NCBI RefSeq assembly: GCF_011043735.1
Contig: NZ_JAAKGV010000010.1
Location: 62,001 to 126,000, forward strand
DNA from: Methylobacterium sp. DB0501
GTDB taxonomy: Bacteria > Pseudomonadota > Alphaproteobacteria > Rhizobiales > Beijerinckiaceae
Length of the DNA stretch: 64,000 bases
Reading direction: 5' to 3'
The translations under genes were made by a program, and so were the position numbers. This document shows, one piece after another, positions 57,499 through 64,000 of the stretch. The notes below the pieces were generated by a model, which did no database searches, was not told the origin of the DNA, and saw only the letters and a list, made by a program, of their open reading frames with translations. Position 1 is the stretch's first letter. Every line of letters begins with the position of its first letter.

Positions 57499-58256
57499 CA
57501 ATCTCTCCGGAAGATCACGCTGGCGAGCCAGCCGGAGATGAGTGCCAGCGCGCCGGCGGCAAGCCCGTAGGCCAGCGACCAATCGCGGGCCAGCGTCGCG
57601 ATCCCCTGCTCGACTCCGGATTTCACCAGGTCGAAGCGGCCCTCGTGCCGTGCCAGCGGCACGCCGCCGGCGAGCAGCACCACCTCGACGTCGTAGGCGC
57701 CGACCGGCGCTGTCGCCGGCAGCGGCGCGGTGGCGCGGAACACCGACGGCGACAGGAAGCGCACTCCCGCCTCGCTCTCGGTGAACAGGCGCTCGCGCCG
57801 GCGCAGGCGCAGCAACGCCTCGCGGAAGGGGTCGTCCGGCGCCGGCGCCGCCAGGGTCAGGTCGGGGGCGGCGACGATGGCCTGGAGGCCGAGCCGCAGA
57901 CGCCGGCGCGTCGCCTCGTCGGCGACGGCGGTCACGGGGCGCGAGGACAGGACCGCCAGGAAGCTCGGCACGTCGGCGAATTTCTGTTGGGCCCGATTGA
58001 CCCAGACCGGCCCCAGCGCCTCCTTCTCCCGTACCGTCAGCGACTGCCGCGGCCCCCGGATCGTCACCACCACGTCGTATCCGCCGGAGCGCGCCGCCGC
58101 CTGCCCGTCGCGCTCGATGGCGCCGAACACCGCGACCGACGCGCCGGTATAGGTCGAGGTGACGGCGAGGCGGGTGAACGACAGGCTGACCACGAGGGAT
58201 TCGGCCCGAGCCGCCCCGACGGCCATCCATAAGAGAAGAGCGAGGACGGCGCGCAT
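57498..58256 (-). CDS. TIGR02186-family protein (TauE-associated)
   Basis: 252 residues. Signal peptide MRAVLALLLWMAVGAARA, a long periplasmic beta-type domain (SFTRLAVTSTYTGASVAVFGAI, YDVVVTIRGPRQ, LGPVWVNRAQQKF, VPSFLAVLSSRPV), and a C-terminal membrane anchor (YGLAAGALALISGWLASVIF). TIGR02186 genes accompany TauE/SafE permeases, as here. A second start at 58289, created by a 33-base duplication and overlapping the tauE stop, would add 11 residues. Confidence 0.85.
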   Translation of the reverse strand: MRAVLALLLWMAVGAARAESLVVSLSFTRLAVTSTYTGASVAVFGAIERDGQAAARSGGYDVVVTIRGPRQSLTVREKEALGPVWVNRAQQKFADVPSFLAVLSSRPVTAVADEATRRRLRLGLQAIVAAPDLTLAAPAPDDPFREALLRLRRRERLFTESEAGVRFLSPSVFRATAPLPATAPVGAYDVEVVLLAGGVPLARHEGRFDLVKSGVEQGIATLARDWSLAYGLAAGALALISGWLASVIFRRD

Positions 58257-58298
58257 CAGCGCGCCCGCATCCAGGGGGACGGCGCGCATCAGCGCGCC
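58245..58298. repeat. 33-base tandem duplication at the TIGR02186 start
   Basis: GACGGCGCGCATCAGCGCGCC occurs at 58245-58265 and again at 58278-58298, offset 33 bases. Each copy holds an in-frame ATG reading MRAV on the minus strand. The copy at 58278-58298 contains the tauE stop. Confidence 0.85.
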
Positions 58299-59212
58299 TC
58301 CTGGACCACGATCGAGAACGGCTCCTCGGGCCGCAGCACCAGCTCGACCGCGAAGCGCAGGCCCACCGCCAGGACCAGGATGGCGAGGAGAAACCGGAAA
58401 TACTCCGAGCGCAGGTTGCGTCCCGCCCGCGCCCCGAACTGCGCCCCGAACACCCCGCCGACGATCAGGATCGCGGCCAGCACGATGTCGACCGCTTGGT
58501 TCTGCACCGCGTGCAGCACCAGGGCCACGAAGCTGGTGCACAGGATCTGGAACTGCGAGGTACCGACCACCACGCCGGTCGGCACCCGCATCAGGTAGAG
58601 GAGCGCCGGCACCAGGATGAAGCCGCCGCCGATGCCCAGCACCGCCCCAGCGAAGCCCACGAACAGGGCGAGGCCGAGGATCGGGATCACGCTGGCATAG
58701 AGGCGCGAGCGCGGAAACCGCATCCGCAGCGGCCAGGCCATGTAGGCGGCGTGGTCGCCGCCGAGGCGGGCCGGCCGCGCCTTGCCGCGGCGGCGCGCCC
58801 AGAAGCCGCGCACCGATTCGGCGAGCATCAGCCCGCCGACGACCGTGAACAGGGTGACGTAGGCGACCGTGATGACGAGATCGAGCTGGCCGGCCCGCCG
58901 CATCGCCGCGAAGAACCAGACGCCGAGGCTGGTTCCGACGAAGCCGCCGAGGACCAGGACGAGGCCGAGCCGCAGGTCGAGGGCGTTGCGCCGGAGCGCC
59001 GCCAGCACGCTGGTGGCCGAGGAGGCGACGATCGGGGCGGTCTGGGTCGCCACCGCCACCGCCGGCGGGATGCCCATCACGATCAGGATCGGCGTCATCA
59101 GGAAGCCGCCGCCGATGCCGAACAGCCCCGAGATGAAGCCGACCGCGGCGCCGAGCCCGATGAGGAGCAGGACGCTGACGGGCATCTCGGCGATCGGAAG
59201 GTAGATCTGCAA
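58289..59212 (-). CDS. TauE/SafE-family sulfite/organosulfonate exporter
   Basis: 307 residues from TTG 59212. Related proteins commonly begin (M)QIYLPIAEMPV, which here reads LQIYLPIAEMPV; ATG 59185 is the conservative alternative. About eight membrane segments. Family motifs are duplicated in the two halves: GFISGLFGIGGGFLMTPIL and GFAGAVLGIGGGFILVPAL, with AVATQTAPIVASSATSV and VVGTSQFQILCTSFVAL. Sulfite or a C2 sulfonate is the usual substrate. First gene of a three-gene overlapping run. Confidence 0.88.
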   Translation of the reverse strand: MQIYLPIAEMPVSVLLLIGLGAAVGFISGLFGIGGGFLMTPILIVMGIPPAVAVATQTAPIVASSATSVLAALRRNALDLRLGLVLVLGGFVGTSLGVWFFAAMRRAGQLDLVITVAYVTLFTVVGGLMLAESVRGFWARRRGKARPARLGGDHAAYMAWPLRMRFPRSRLYASVIPILGLALFVGFAGAVLGIGGGFILVPALLYLMRVPTGVVVGTSQFQILCTSFVALVLHAVQNQAVDIVLAAILIVGGVFGAQFGARAGRNLRSEYFRFLLAILVLAVGLRFAVELVLRPEEPFSIVVQEAR

Positions 59213-59267
59213 CGACGGGACGGTCCGGTGCGGCGGCGACCGCGATCTAGACCATGTTTTCGACCCA

Positions 59268-59359
59268 GGGGATACCGGCCGAGGGATATCGGGCCAAGGG
59301 GATACCGGGCCAAGGGGATATCGGGCCAAGGGGATATCGGGCCAAGGGGATATCCGGCC
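59268..59359. repeat. 16-base minisatellite, about six copies
   Basis: Tandem units of GGGGATATCGGGCCAA: 59268-59282 and 59283-59297 (15-base variants), 59298-59313, 59314-59329, 59330-59345, and a partial unit to 59359. Units 4 and 5 are identical; units 1 and 3 have GATACC for GATATC. Lies upstream of tauE and downstream of the SEL1 gene. Confidence 0.95.
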
Positions 59360-59428
59360 GCGCCGAACGCCGACGGGCGCGGATCCCCCGATCCGCGCCC
59401 GTCGACTCCTCTCGATGAAACCGTCCGA

Positions 59429-62400
59429 CTACACCTTGCCGGTCCCGCGGGCGACGCTGAGGGGCGGCGGCGCGCCGATCAGCGACATCGCACCGGGGTT
59501 GGACGCGGTTTCGGTCCGGGCCGGCGGCGGGTCGTTCACCGCCGGGTCGGGGGTCTTCGGCTTCCAGGCCTCGGCCGCGGCGCGGGCCGTGGCCAGATCC
59601 TTCGGCGCCAGCTTGCCCGCCACCTCGTCGCGCTTGCGGCCGGCATCGTCGTCGCCCTGGGCGGCAGCCGCGGCGAACCAGCCATAGGCTTGGCCGAGGT
59701 CCTGGTTGATGCCGAGCCCGCGGGCGAGCAGCACTGCCAGGTTGTACTGACTGTCGCGCACGCCGTACTCGGCGGCTTTCCGGAACCAGTTCGCGGCCGA
59801 GGCATAATCGGGCTTGCCGCCGGCGGCGCCGGATTCCGCCAGCATCACCGCGAGGTTGTGCATCGCCCGGACATGGCCCTGGATCGCCGCCCGGCCGTAC
59901 CACAGCCGCGCCTTGTCCTGGTCGCGGACGAGTCCGAGACCCTTCTCGTACTGGCTGCCGAGGCGGTACTGCGCCGGGGCGTAGCCGGCGCCGGCGAGGC
60001 GGTCGAACAGCTTGGCGGCAAGGGCCGCGTCCCGCGGCAGGCCGCGGCCGTCGACGGCGCGGCTGGCGAGTTCGTAGACCGCCGCGCCGTCGCCCTCGAG
60101 GGCGGCTTGGCGCAGGGAGGAGGCACCTGACGGGATGCCGGCGAGATCGCTGCTCAGCGACGCCATGTCGGTCACCCGCGGGGCGACGGACTTCGCCGCC
60201 AGCGACGGCTTGGCCGCCTCCGGCGCCTGCTCGACGGCGGCATCGGGTTTGGCCGCCTCGGACTTGCCCGCCTCGGACTTGGCTGCTTCGGACTTGGCCG
60301 CCTCGGATCTGGCGACCGCCTTGGCCTCCGCCGCCGGCTCCGCGGGAGCGACGACCGGCGGCACGCTCGTCTGGACCGGCATCGCCGAGACGGCCTGGGT
60401 CGTGGCGGGATCGGCCGGCGCGGCCGCCTGGGAGATCGTCGGGGCGCTCATCCGGGCGCCGGAGCCGTGCAGGGCTTGCAGCGTCCCGAGGGCGAGGACG
60501 ATCGCGGCAAGGCCGAGGAGCAGCGGCCGGCGCCGGCGCTCGATCGCCGTCCGCAGGCGCTCGACCAGGCTGCCGCGGGGCTCGGGCCTCCGCTCAGCGG
60601 CCGGCGTCGCCGGGCCGGTGCCGGCGGCCTCCGCTGCGGCGGCCTGGGCGGCGCGGCGGGCCGCCGCGATGAAGCTCGCCTTGATGTCGCCGGCGGGCAT
60701 CTCCGGGGCCGGGGAAAGGGCGGCCTCGCTCGACATCGGGCGCGGGCGGACCGCGCCGGGCTCGAGCATCTCGTCGGCCGGGCTCGTGGCGCCGGGTCGC
60801 ATCGCGTCCGGTCGGGCTCCGTCCGACCGCGGGGCTTCGGGCCGGCGGGACGGGCGTTCCGCCGCCGCGACGGTGGTCTCGCGCAACGTGTCGCGCAGGT
60901 TGCGGGCGGCCCGGGGCGGGGTCGCGGCGAGCGCCGGCGCCTGGGCGGCAGCCTCGCTGCGGGCGTCGAGATGGGTCAGCCGGGCAACCAGCTGCTCAAG
61001 GGCGGAATGCACGCCCTCCATGGTGGCCTGGAGCCGCTTGTCGGAGGCGGCCTGCTGCGCCCGCATGTCGGCGAGCGTCGCCTGCAGCCCGTCCAGCCCC
61101 TCGGAAGCGACGGCACCCTTGCGCTCGACGCCGATCGAATCGGCGACGCTGCGGGCGGCGCGCTCGGCGGCGGCCTGGATCGGCGCCTCGTCGCGCAGGA
61201 GCGCGACCTGGGCCAGGAGGTCGCCCATGGTGCGCTCCAGGCCCGCCAGGGCCGGATCGCTGCCGCGGGTGTCGATGCGGCTCGCCAGCGCCAGGACCTG
61301 ACGCTCGAGGCCGTCGAGGGTCTCGCCGCCCGCCCCCTGCCCGACCCGGTCGAGCTTGTCGGCGAGGCTGCGCAGCATGCCGTGGATCGAGGCGAGGTCG
61401 CTGCCCGGCAGGGCCGGCTGGCGCAGGGCGTCGCCGATCTGCTCCAGCCGCTCCATCACGTCGCCGACGGTGCTCACCGCCGCGACCTGATCGACCTTGG
61501 CCGAGAGGGCGTCGATGCGGCCGAGGATGTCGCCGGCCGCGCCCGGCTGGTCGCGCCGCTCGGCCCGCAGGTCGTCGAGCTTGCGGTCGAGGTCGGCGAT
61601 GCCCTGGGCGAGAGCCGGCGCGTCGGGACCGGGCGCCCGCACGCCCTCGCGGATCTCCTCCAGGAGCGGCCGCAGCTCGTCCATCAGGGCTGGGCTGTCG
61701 AACATGCCGTTGCCGAGCCGGGTCACCGTCTCGGTCAGCTCGTCGACCGAGCGGGCGAGGTTCTGCACCCGGGCCGGCTCGGCCAGGACGGCGATCTGCC
61801 CGCGGATCTCGTCGAGTTCGCTCGACAGCCTGGCGGCCGCATCGCGGTCGGCGAGCCCGGCGCGGTCGGTGCCGAGCGCGCCGCCGACCTCGCGCGCCAG
61901 GCGCTCCACGTCCTGGGCGATCCGGGCATGCACGTTGGCGGCGACGTCCTCGGCGAGGCGCCCGACCTGGACCCGCATCAGGTCGATCGGGCCGGCGACG
62001 GCGACGAGGTCGGCCGGATCGCGGGCCCGCTGGACCTCGTCGGAGAGGGTGCGGACCGCCTGCTCCAGGGTCACGAGATCGCCGCTGGTCGCGAGCGTGC
62101 CGATCGATTCACGCAAGCGCGAGGTTTCGGCCTGCAGCCCGGCGATCGCCGGGGAGAGCGCGTCGGCGGCGGCCTCGGTCGTCTCCATTACCCGGGCGAG
62201 GTCGCGCCGCAGGCCGTCGACCAGGAGGTCCTTCTCCTCCTCCGGATTGCCGTCGTCGAGCTGCTGCTGGCGCTGGCGGATCTCCGCCACCGCGGCAGCG
62301 AGGCCGTCGGGCGCCGGGCGGGCGCGACGTCCCGGGCGCGGGGAGGCGTCGGCGGGGCGGGTCTCGGCGAGGCGGGTCTCGATGCCCTGGACCGCCTTGG

Positions 62401-62857
62401 CGACGACCTCGTCGGTCGCCTCACGGGTCTCGAGGATGCGCCGATCGATCGCATCGAGGCGCCGGCCGATCGCCGCGACGGCATCCATCAGCCGCGCATC
62501 CGCGGCGGGCTCGACCGTCGAAGGTCCGGCGGAAGCGGGCGCGACGGGCTCGGAGGGGCGGGCAGGCCGTGGGCGCTGGGCCCGCGGCGGCTCGGGTTGC
62601 CAACCGCGATCGGCGCGGCGGCCCTCGGTCAGATCGGGCTTCTGGAATGCGGCGGCCTGGACGATGTCCTGCCGCGACCGGCGCGAGCCGGCGGAGGCGC
62701 GGCGGGATTGCTGCCGCACCCCGGCGCGGGCCGACCCCTCGCTGATCGCCTCGGCGAGCCACTCGTCCACCGACAATCCGGCGCGGCGGGCGGCCTCACG
62801 GGCAGCATCGCGCAGCTCCGGATCGAAGGCATCGAGTGTAGGAGCGGTCCGTCTCAT
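59429..62857 (-). CDS. PodJ-like SEL1-repeat protein
   Basis: 1142 residues from ATG 62857. Head LDAFDPELRDAAREAARRAG-LSVDEWLAEAI is the start common to alphaproteobacterial PodJ-like localisation factors. Residues ~110-650 are long coiled-coil helices. One membrane segment at ~785-805 (RPLLLGLAAIVLALGTLQAL), then an Ala/Lys/Ser/Glu tandem region (KSEAA units, ~852-872), then about four SEL1 repeats (APAQYRLGSQYEKGLGL, VRAMHNLAVMLAESG, RDSQYNLAVLLARGLGI) in the periplasm. Probable polar organiser. The next 69 bases to the minisatellite hold no gene. Confidence 0.82.
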   Translation of the reverse strand: MRRTAPTLDAFDPELRDAAREAARRAGLSVDEWLAEAISEGSARAGVRQQSRRASAGSRRSRQDIVQAAAFQKPDLTEGRRADRGWQPEPPRAQRPRPARPSEPVAPASAGPSTVEPAADARLMDAVAAIGRRLDAIDRRILETREATDEVVAKAVQGIETRLAETRPADASPRPGRRARPAPDGLAAAVAEIRQRQQQLDDGNPEEEKDLLVDGLRRDLARVMETTEAAADALSPAIAGLQAETSRLRESIGTLATSGDLVTLEQAVRTLSDEVQRARDPADLVAVAGPIDLMRVQVGRLAEDVAANVHARIAQDVERLAREVGGALGTDRAGLADRDAAARLSSELDEIRGQIAVLAEPARVQNLARSVDELTETVTRLGNGMFDSPALMDELRPLLEEIREGVRAPGPDAPALAQGIADLDRKLDDLRAERRDQPGAAGDILGRIDALSAKVDQVAAVSTVGDVMERLEQIGDALRQPALPGSDLASIHGMLRSLADKLDRVGQGAGGETLDGLERQVLALASRIDTRGSDPALAGLERTMGDLLAQVALLRDEAPIQAAAERAARSVADSIGVERKGAVASEGLDGLQATLADMRAQQAASDKRLQATMEGVHSALEQLVARLTHLDARSEAAAQAPALAATPPRAARNLRDTLRETTVAAAERPSRRPEAPRSDGARPDAMRPGATSPADEMLEPGAVRPRPMSSEAALSPAPEMPAGDIKASFIAAARRAAQAAAAEAAGTGPATPAAERRPEPRGSLVERLRTAIERRRRPLLLGLAAIVLALGTLQALHGSGARMSAPTISQAAAPADPATTQAVSAMPVQTSVPPVVAPAEPAAEAKAVARSEAAKSEAAKSEAGKSEAAKPDAAVEQAPEAAKPSLAAKSVAPRVTDMASLSSDLAGIPSGASSLRQAALEGDGAAVYELASRAVDGRGLPRDAALAAKLFDRLAGAGYAPAQYRLGSQYEKGLGLVRDQDKARLWYGRAAIQGHVRAMHNLAVMLAESGAAGGKPDYASAANWFRKAAEYGVRDSQYNLAVLLARGLGINQDLGQAYGWFAAAAAQGDDDAGRKRDEVAGKLAPKDLATARAAAEAWKPKTPDPAVNDPPPARTETASNPGAMSLIGAPPPLSVARGTGKV

Positions 62858-63346
62858 AGCGGGCTCTGCGCAAGGGGCCTGAGGATCACGCTGATAGGCA
62901 CCGGTCACCCGGTGGAAACCCCGCGCCATGCTCGATCCTGAAGATCCGGTCAGTGGCGGCAGCCTGAAAAGTTTCTGCAGGCACTTTCAAGGAACACGGT
63001 AAACAAGCGGTTAAGCCTTCCCTTCGGTTGCGCGAACGCGGCCCGTCGACCGCGATCGTTGCGCGCGCAACCTGCCTCTGGGCGATTTATGTTCACAACC
63101 GTTGAGCGAGAGTGCGCACGCAAACCGGGCGTTTTCCACCGATTCGCGTCAACGCCCTGCGGGTAACGGTTATGTGATTTTCGCTGTAAGGCTTTGACAC
63201 ATTGAACTTTTTACCGTAAGTAACACACGCTCAAGTTGACGTTACCTTTCCCTTAGGTAGGTCATTTGACCTTCTTTGTGTCACAGGACGTCCTTGGGGG
63301 GCGTCGCTGGTTCCGGCAGTGATGCGTGTCTCAACGGGGGAACGGC
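62858..63346. other. A+T-richer intergenic region between PodJ-like and merR genes
   Basis: 489 bases without a recognised gene, holding both divergent promoters. TTGACA lies at 63194-63199 followed by an A+T-rich stretch (CATTGAACTTTTTACCGTAA), but no convincing -10 hexamer follows. Two dyads precede merR: ACCT-TTCCCTT-AGGT (63244-63258) and AGGTCA-TT-TGACCT (63259-63272). Confidence 0.6.
63259..63272. promoter_or_regulatory. Perfect 14-base palindrome upstream of merR
   Basis: AGGTCATTTGACCT, about 75 bases before the merR start, touching a second dyad. A plausible autoregulatory operator for the MerR-type protein; not matched to a known consensus. Confidence 0.5.
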
Positions 63347-63805
63347 ATGGCTTATGATCGGCAGACCGAGAGCAGGGGGGCGTCTGCCCGTCCCGGCGGA
63401 CCCGCTTCGCGCACCGGCCGGCCTGCCGGTCGGTCGACGGCGCCCGCGACTCTCACCATCGGGGACCTCGCCGAGGAGTTCGGCGTGACGCTGCGCGCCC
63501 TGCGCTTCTACGAGGCGAAGGGGCTGCTGCACCCGCAGCGCCGCGGCACGACCCGCCTCTACACCGAGGACGACCGTTCGCGCCTTGCGACCATCCTGCG
63601 CGGCAAGGAACTTGGCTTCACGCTGCGGGAGATCGCCGCGATGGTTGACGGCGACGAGATCGCCGAGGCCGGCGCGGGGGCGACCCTGTCCCTGTCCCCG
63701 GCCCAGGTCGCCGAGCAGATCACCCATCTGGAGAACCAGAAGGCGGAGATCGAGCGGGCGCTCGCTGCGCTGCGGGGCTACGGCACGACCGTCGCGACCG
63801 CCTGA
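63347..63805 (+). CDS. MerR-family transcriptional regulator
   Basis: 152 residues. After a 40-residue disordered head (RGASARPGGPASRTGRPAGR), the MerR winged helix runs LTIGDLAEEFGVTLRALRFYEAKGLL, RRGTTRLYTEDDRSRLATILR and KELGFTLREIAAMVDG. The C-terminal dimerisation coiled coil is SPAQVAEQITHLENQKAEIERAL. No cysteine metal-binding motif, so a metal or redox sensor is unlikely. MerR proteins of this group often control fatty- or amino-acid catabolic genes; targets here are unknown. Confidence 0.9.
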   Translation: MAYDRQTESRGASARPGGPASRTGRPAGRSTAPATLTIGDLAEEFGVTLRALRFYEAKGLLHPQRRGTTRLYTEDDRSRLATILRGKELGFTLREIAAMVDGDEIAEAGAGATLSLSPAQVAEQITHLENQKAEIERALAALRGYGTTVATA

Positions 63806-63940
63806 CGCCTTGATGACAACCCAGGCGGCGCCCTGCGGGGGCGAGCGCCGCCCGGAACCTGCACGGCGACACTCTCGCTCGACAGATATCACCCGTGAAG
63901 CCCGGCCGGGCGCACGGCCCCCCCTTCCGTTCGGAACCGC

Positions 63941-63962
63941 GATAGTTTACATATGAACTATC
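63941..63962. promoter_or_regulatory. Inverted repeat near the right window edge
   Basis: GATAGTT-TACATATG-AACTATC, 7-base arms around a CATATG centre, in an otherwise GC-rich stretch. It resembles a TetR-type operator. An ATG at 63953, inside the repeat, opens a frame (MNYLAAGSSADG) that runs off the window, but it has no ribosome-binding site, so whether a gene starts there cannot be decided. Confidence 0.5.
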
Positions 63963-64000
63963 TCGCCGCGGGAAGCTCCGCGGACGGACCTCAACGGATC

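Noticed and set aside
59268..59359. CRISPR array
   Set aside because: The 16-base units abut directly with no spacers and there are no cas genes.
60467..62941. 824-codon open frame on the plus strand opposite the PodJ-like gene
   Set aside because: Antisense shadow; the minus strand has clear coiled coil and SEL1 repeats.

Overview
The window is about 70% G+C, is densely packed, uses many GTG starts and has many 4-base ATGA/GTGA gene overlaps. The mix of genes (aerobic-type cobalamin genes with CbiD, a full cox/CODH-like operon, a Usg-family protein, BcsS, an iron-sulphur PhrB-type photolyase with DUF2256, a PodJ-like SEL1 protein, a DUF6867 gene behind liv genes) points to an alphaproteobacterium of the Hyphomicrobiales, most likely a Methylobacteriaceae chromosome. 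That assignment is inferred from gene content and was not tested by a search.

Layout. 1-8.1 kb: corrin-ring synthesis (cobI', cobJ, cobK on the opposite strand, cobL, cobE, cobM, then cbiD and cobB), interrupted by a GNAT acetyltransferase and an unusually AT-rich membrane-protein gene. 8.2-11 kb: an XRE regulator, an HmuQ/IsdG-like haem monooxygenase and an Fsr-type MFS exporter. 11-14 kb: an exopolysaccharide priming glycosyltransferase, a stand-alone BLUF photosensor and the decayed tail of a cellulose-synthase-like glycosyltransferase. 13.8-16.4 kb: Zur, a Zur-box-like palindrome, a 58-residue leader ORF, znuC and znuB. 16.6-22 kb: a DUF2256 zinc-ribbon protein plus a formyltransferase divergent from an Fe-S photolyase, then BcsS, Usg and ExoD. 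22-31.9 kb, all minus strand: coxG-S-L-M-D-E, two XdhC-type proteins, a MoeA-like protein and a MocA-like nucleotidyltransferase, which make and load a molybdo-hydroxylase. 32-38.4 kb: livH-M-G-(lysE)-F-DUF6867-livK, closed by a textbook terminator. 38.5-44.5 kb: infA, rpe, a putative metalloprotease, and the minus-strand run recO, parC and three small membrane proteins. 44.7-53 kb: a PAS histidine kinase, an SGNH hydrolase, a repeat-rich membrane protein, a Tat-exported phosphoesterase and a chemoreceptor. 53-57 kb: arfB, and the ligase-associated DNA-damage pair Lhr helicase and PdeM. 57-63.8 kb: DUF3429, TIGR02186 and TauE in one overlapping run, a PodJ-like SEL1 protein and a MerR regulator.

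No rRNA, tRNA, insertion sequence, phage gene, CRISPR array or replication origin was recognised. Non-coding interest lies in dispersed intergenic repeats (two related families), several short tandem repeats, perfect hairpins placed after stop codons and a few operator-like palindromes. The most interesting gene neighbourhoods are the formyltransferase/DUF2256/photolyase locus, the three small membrane proteins behind parC, the LysE exporter embedded in the liv importer operon, and the Zur-linked leader ORF.
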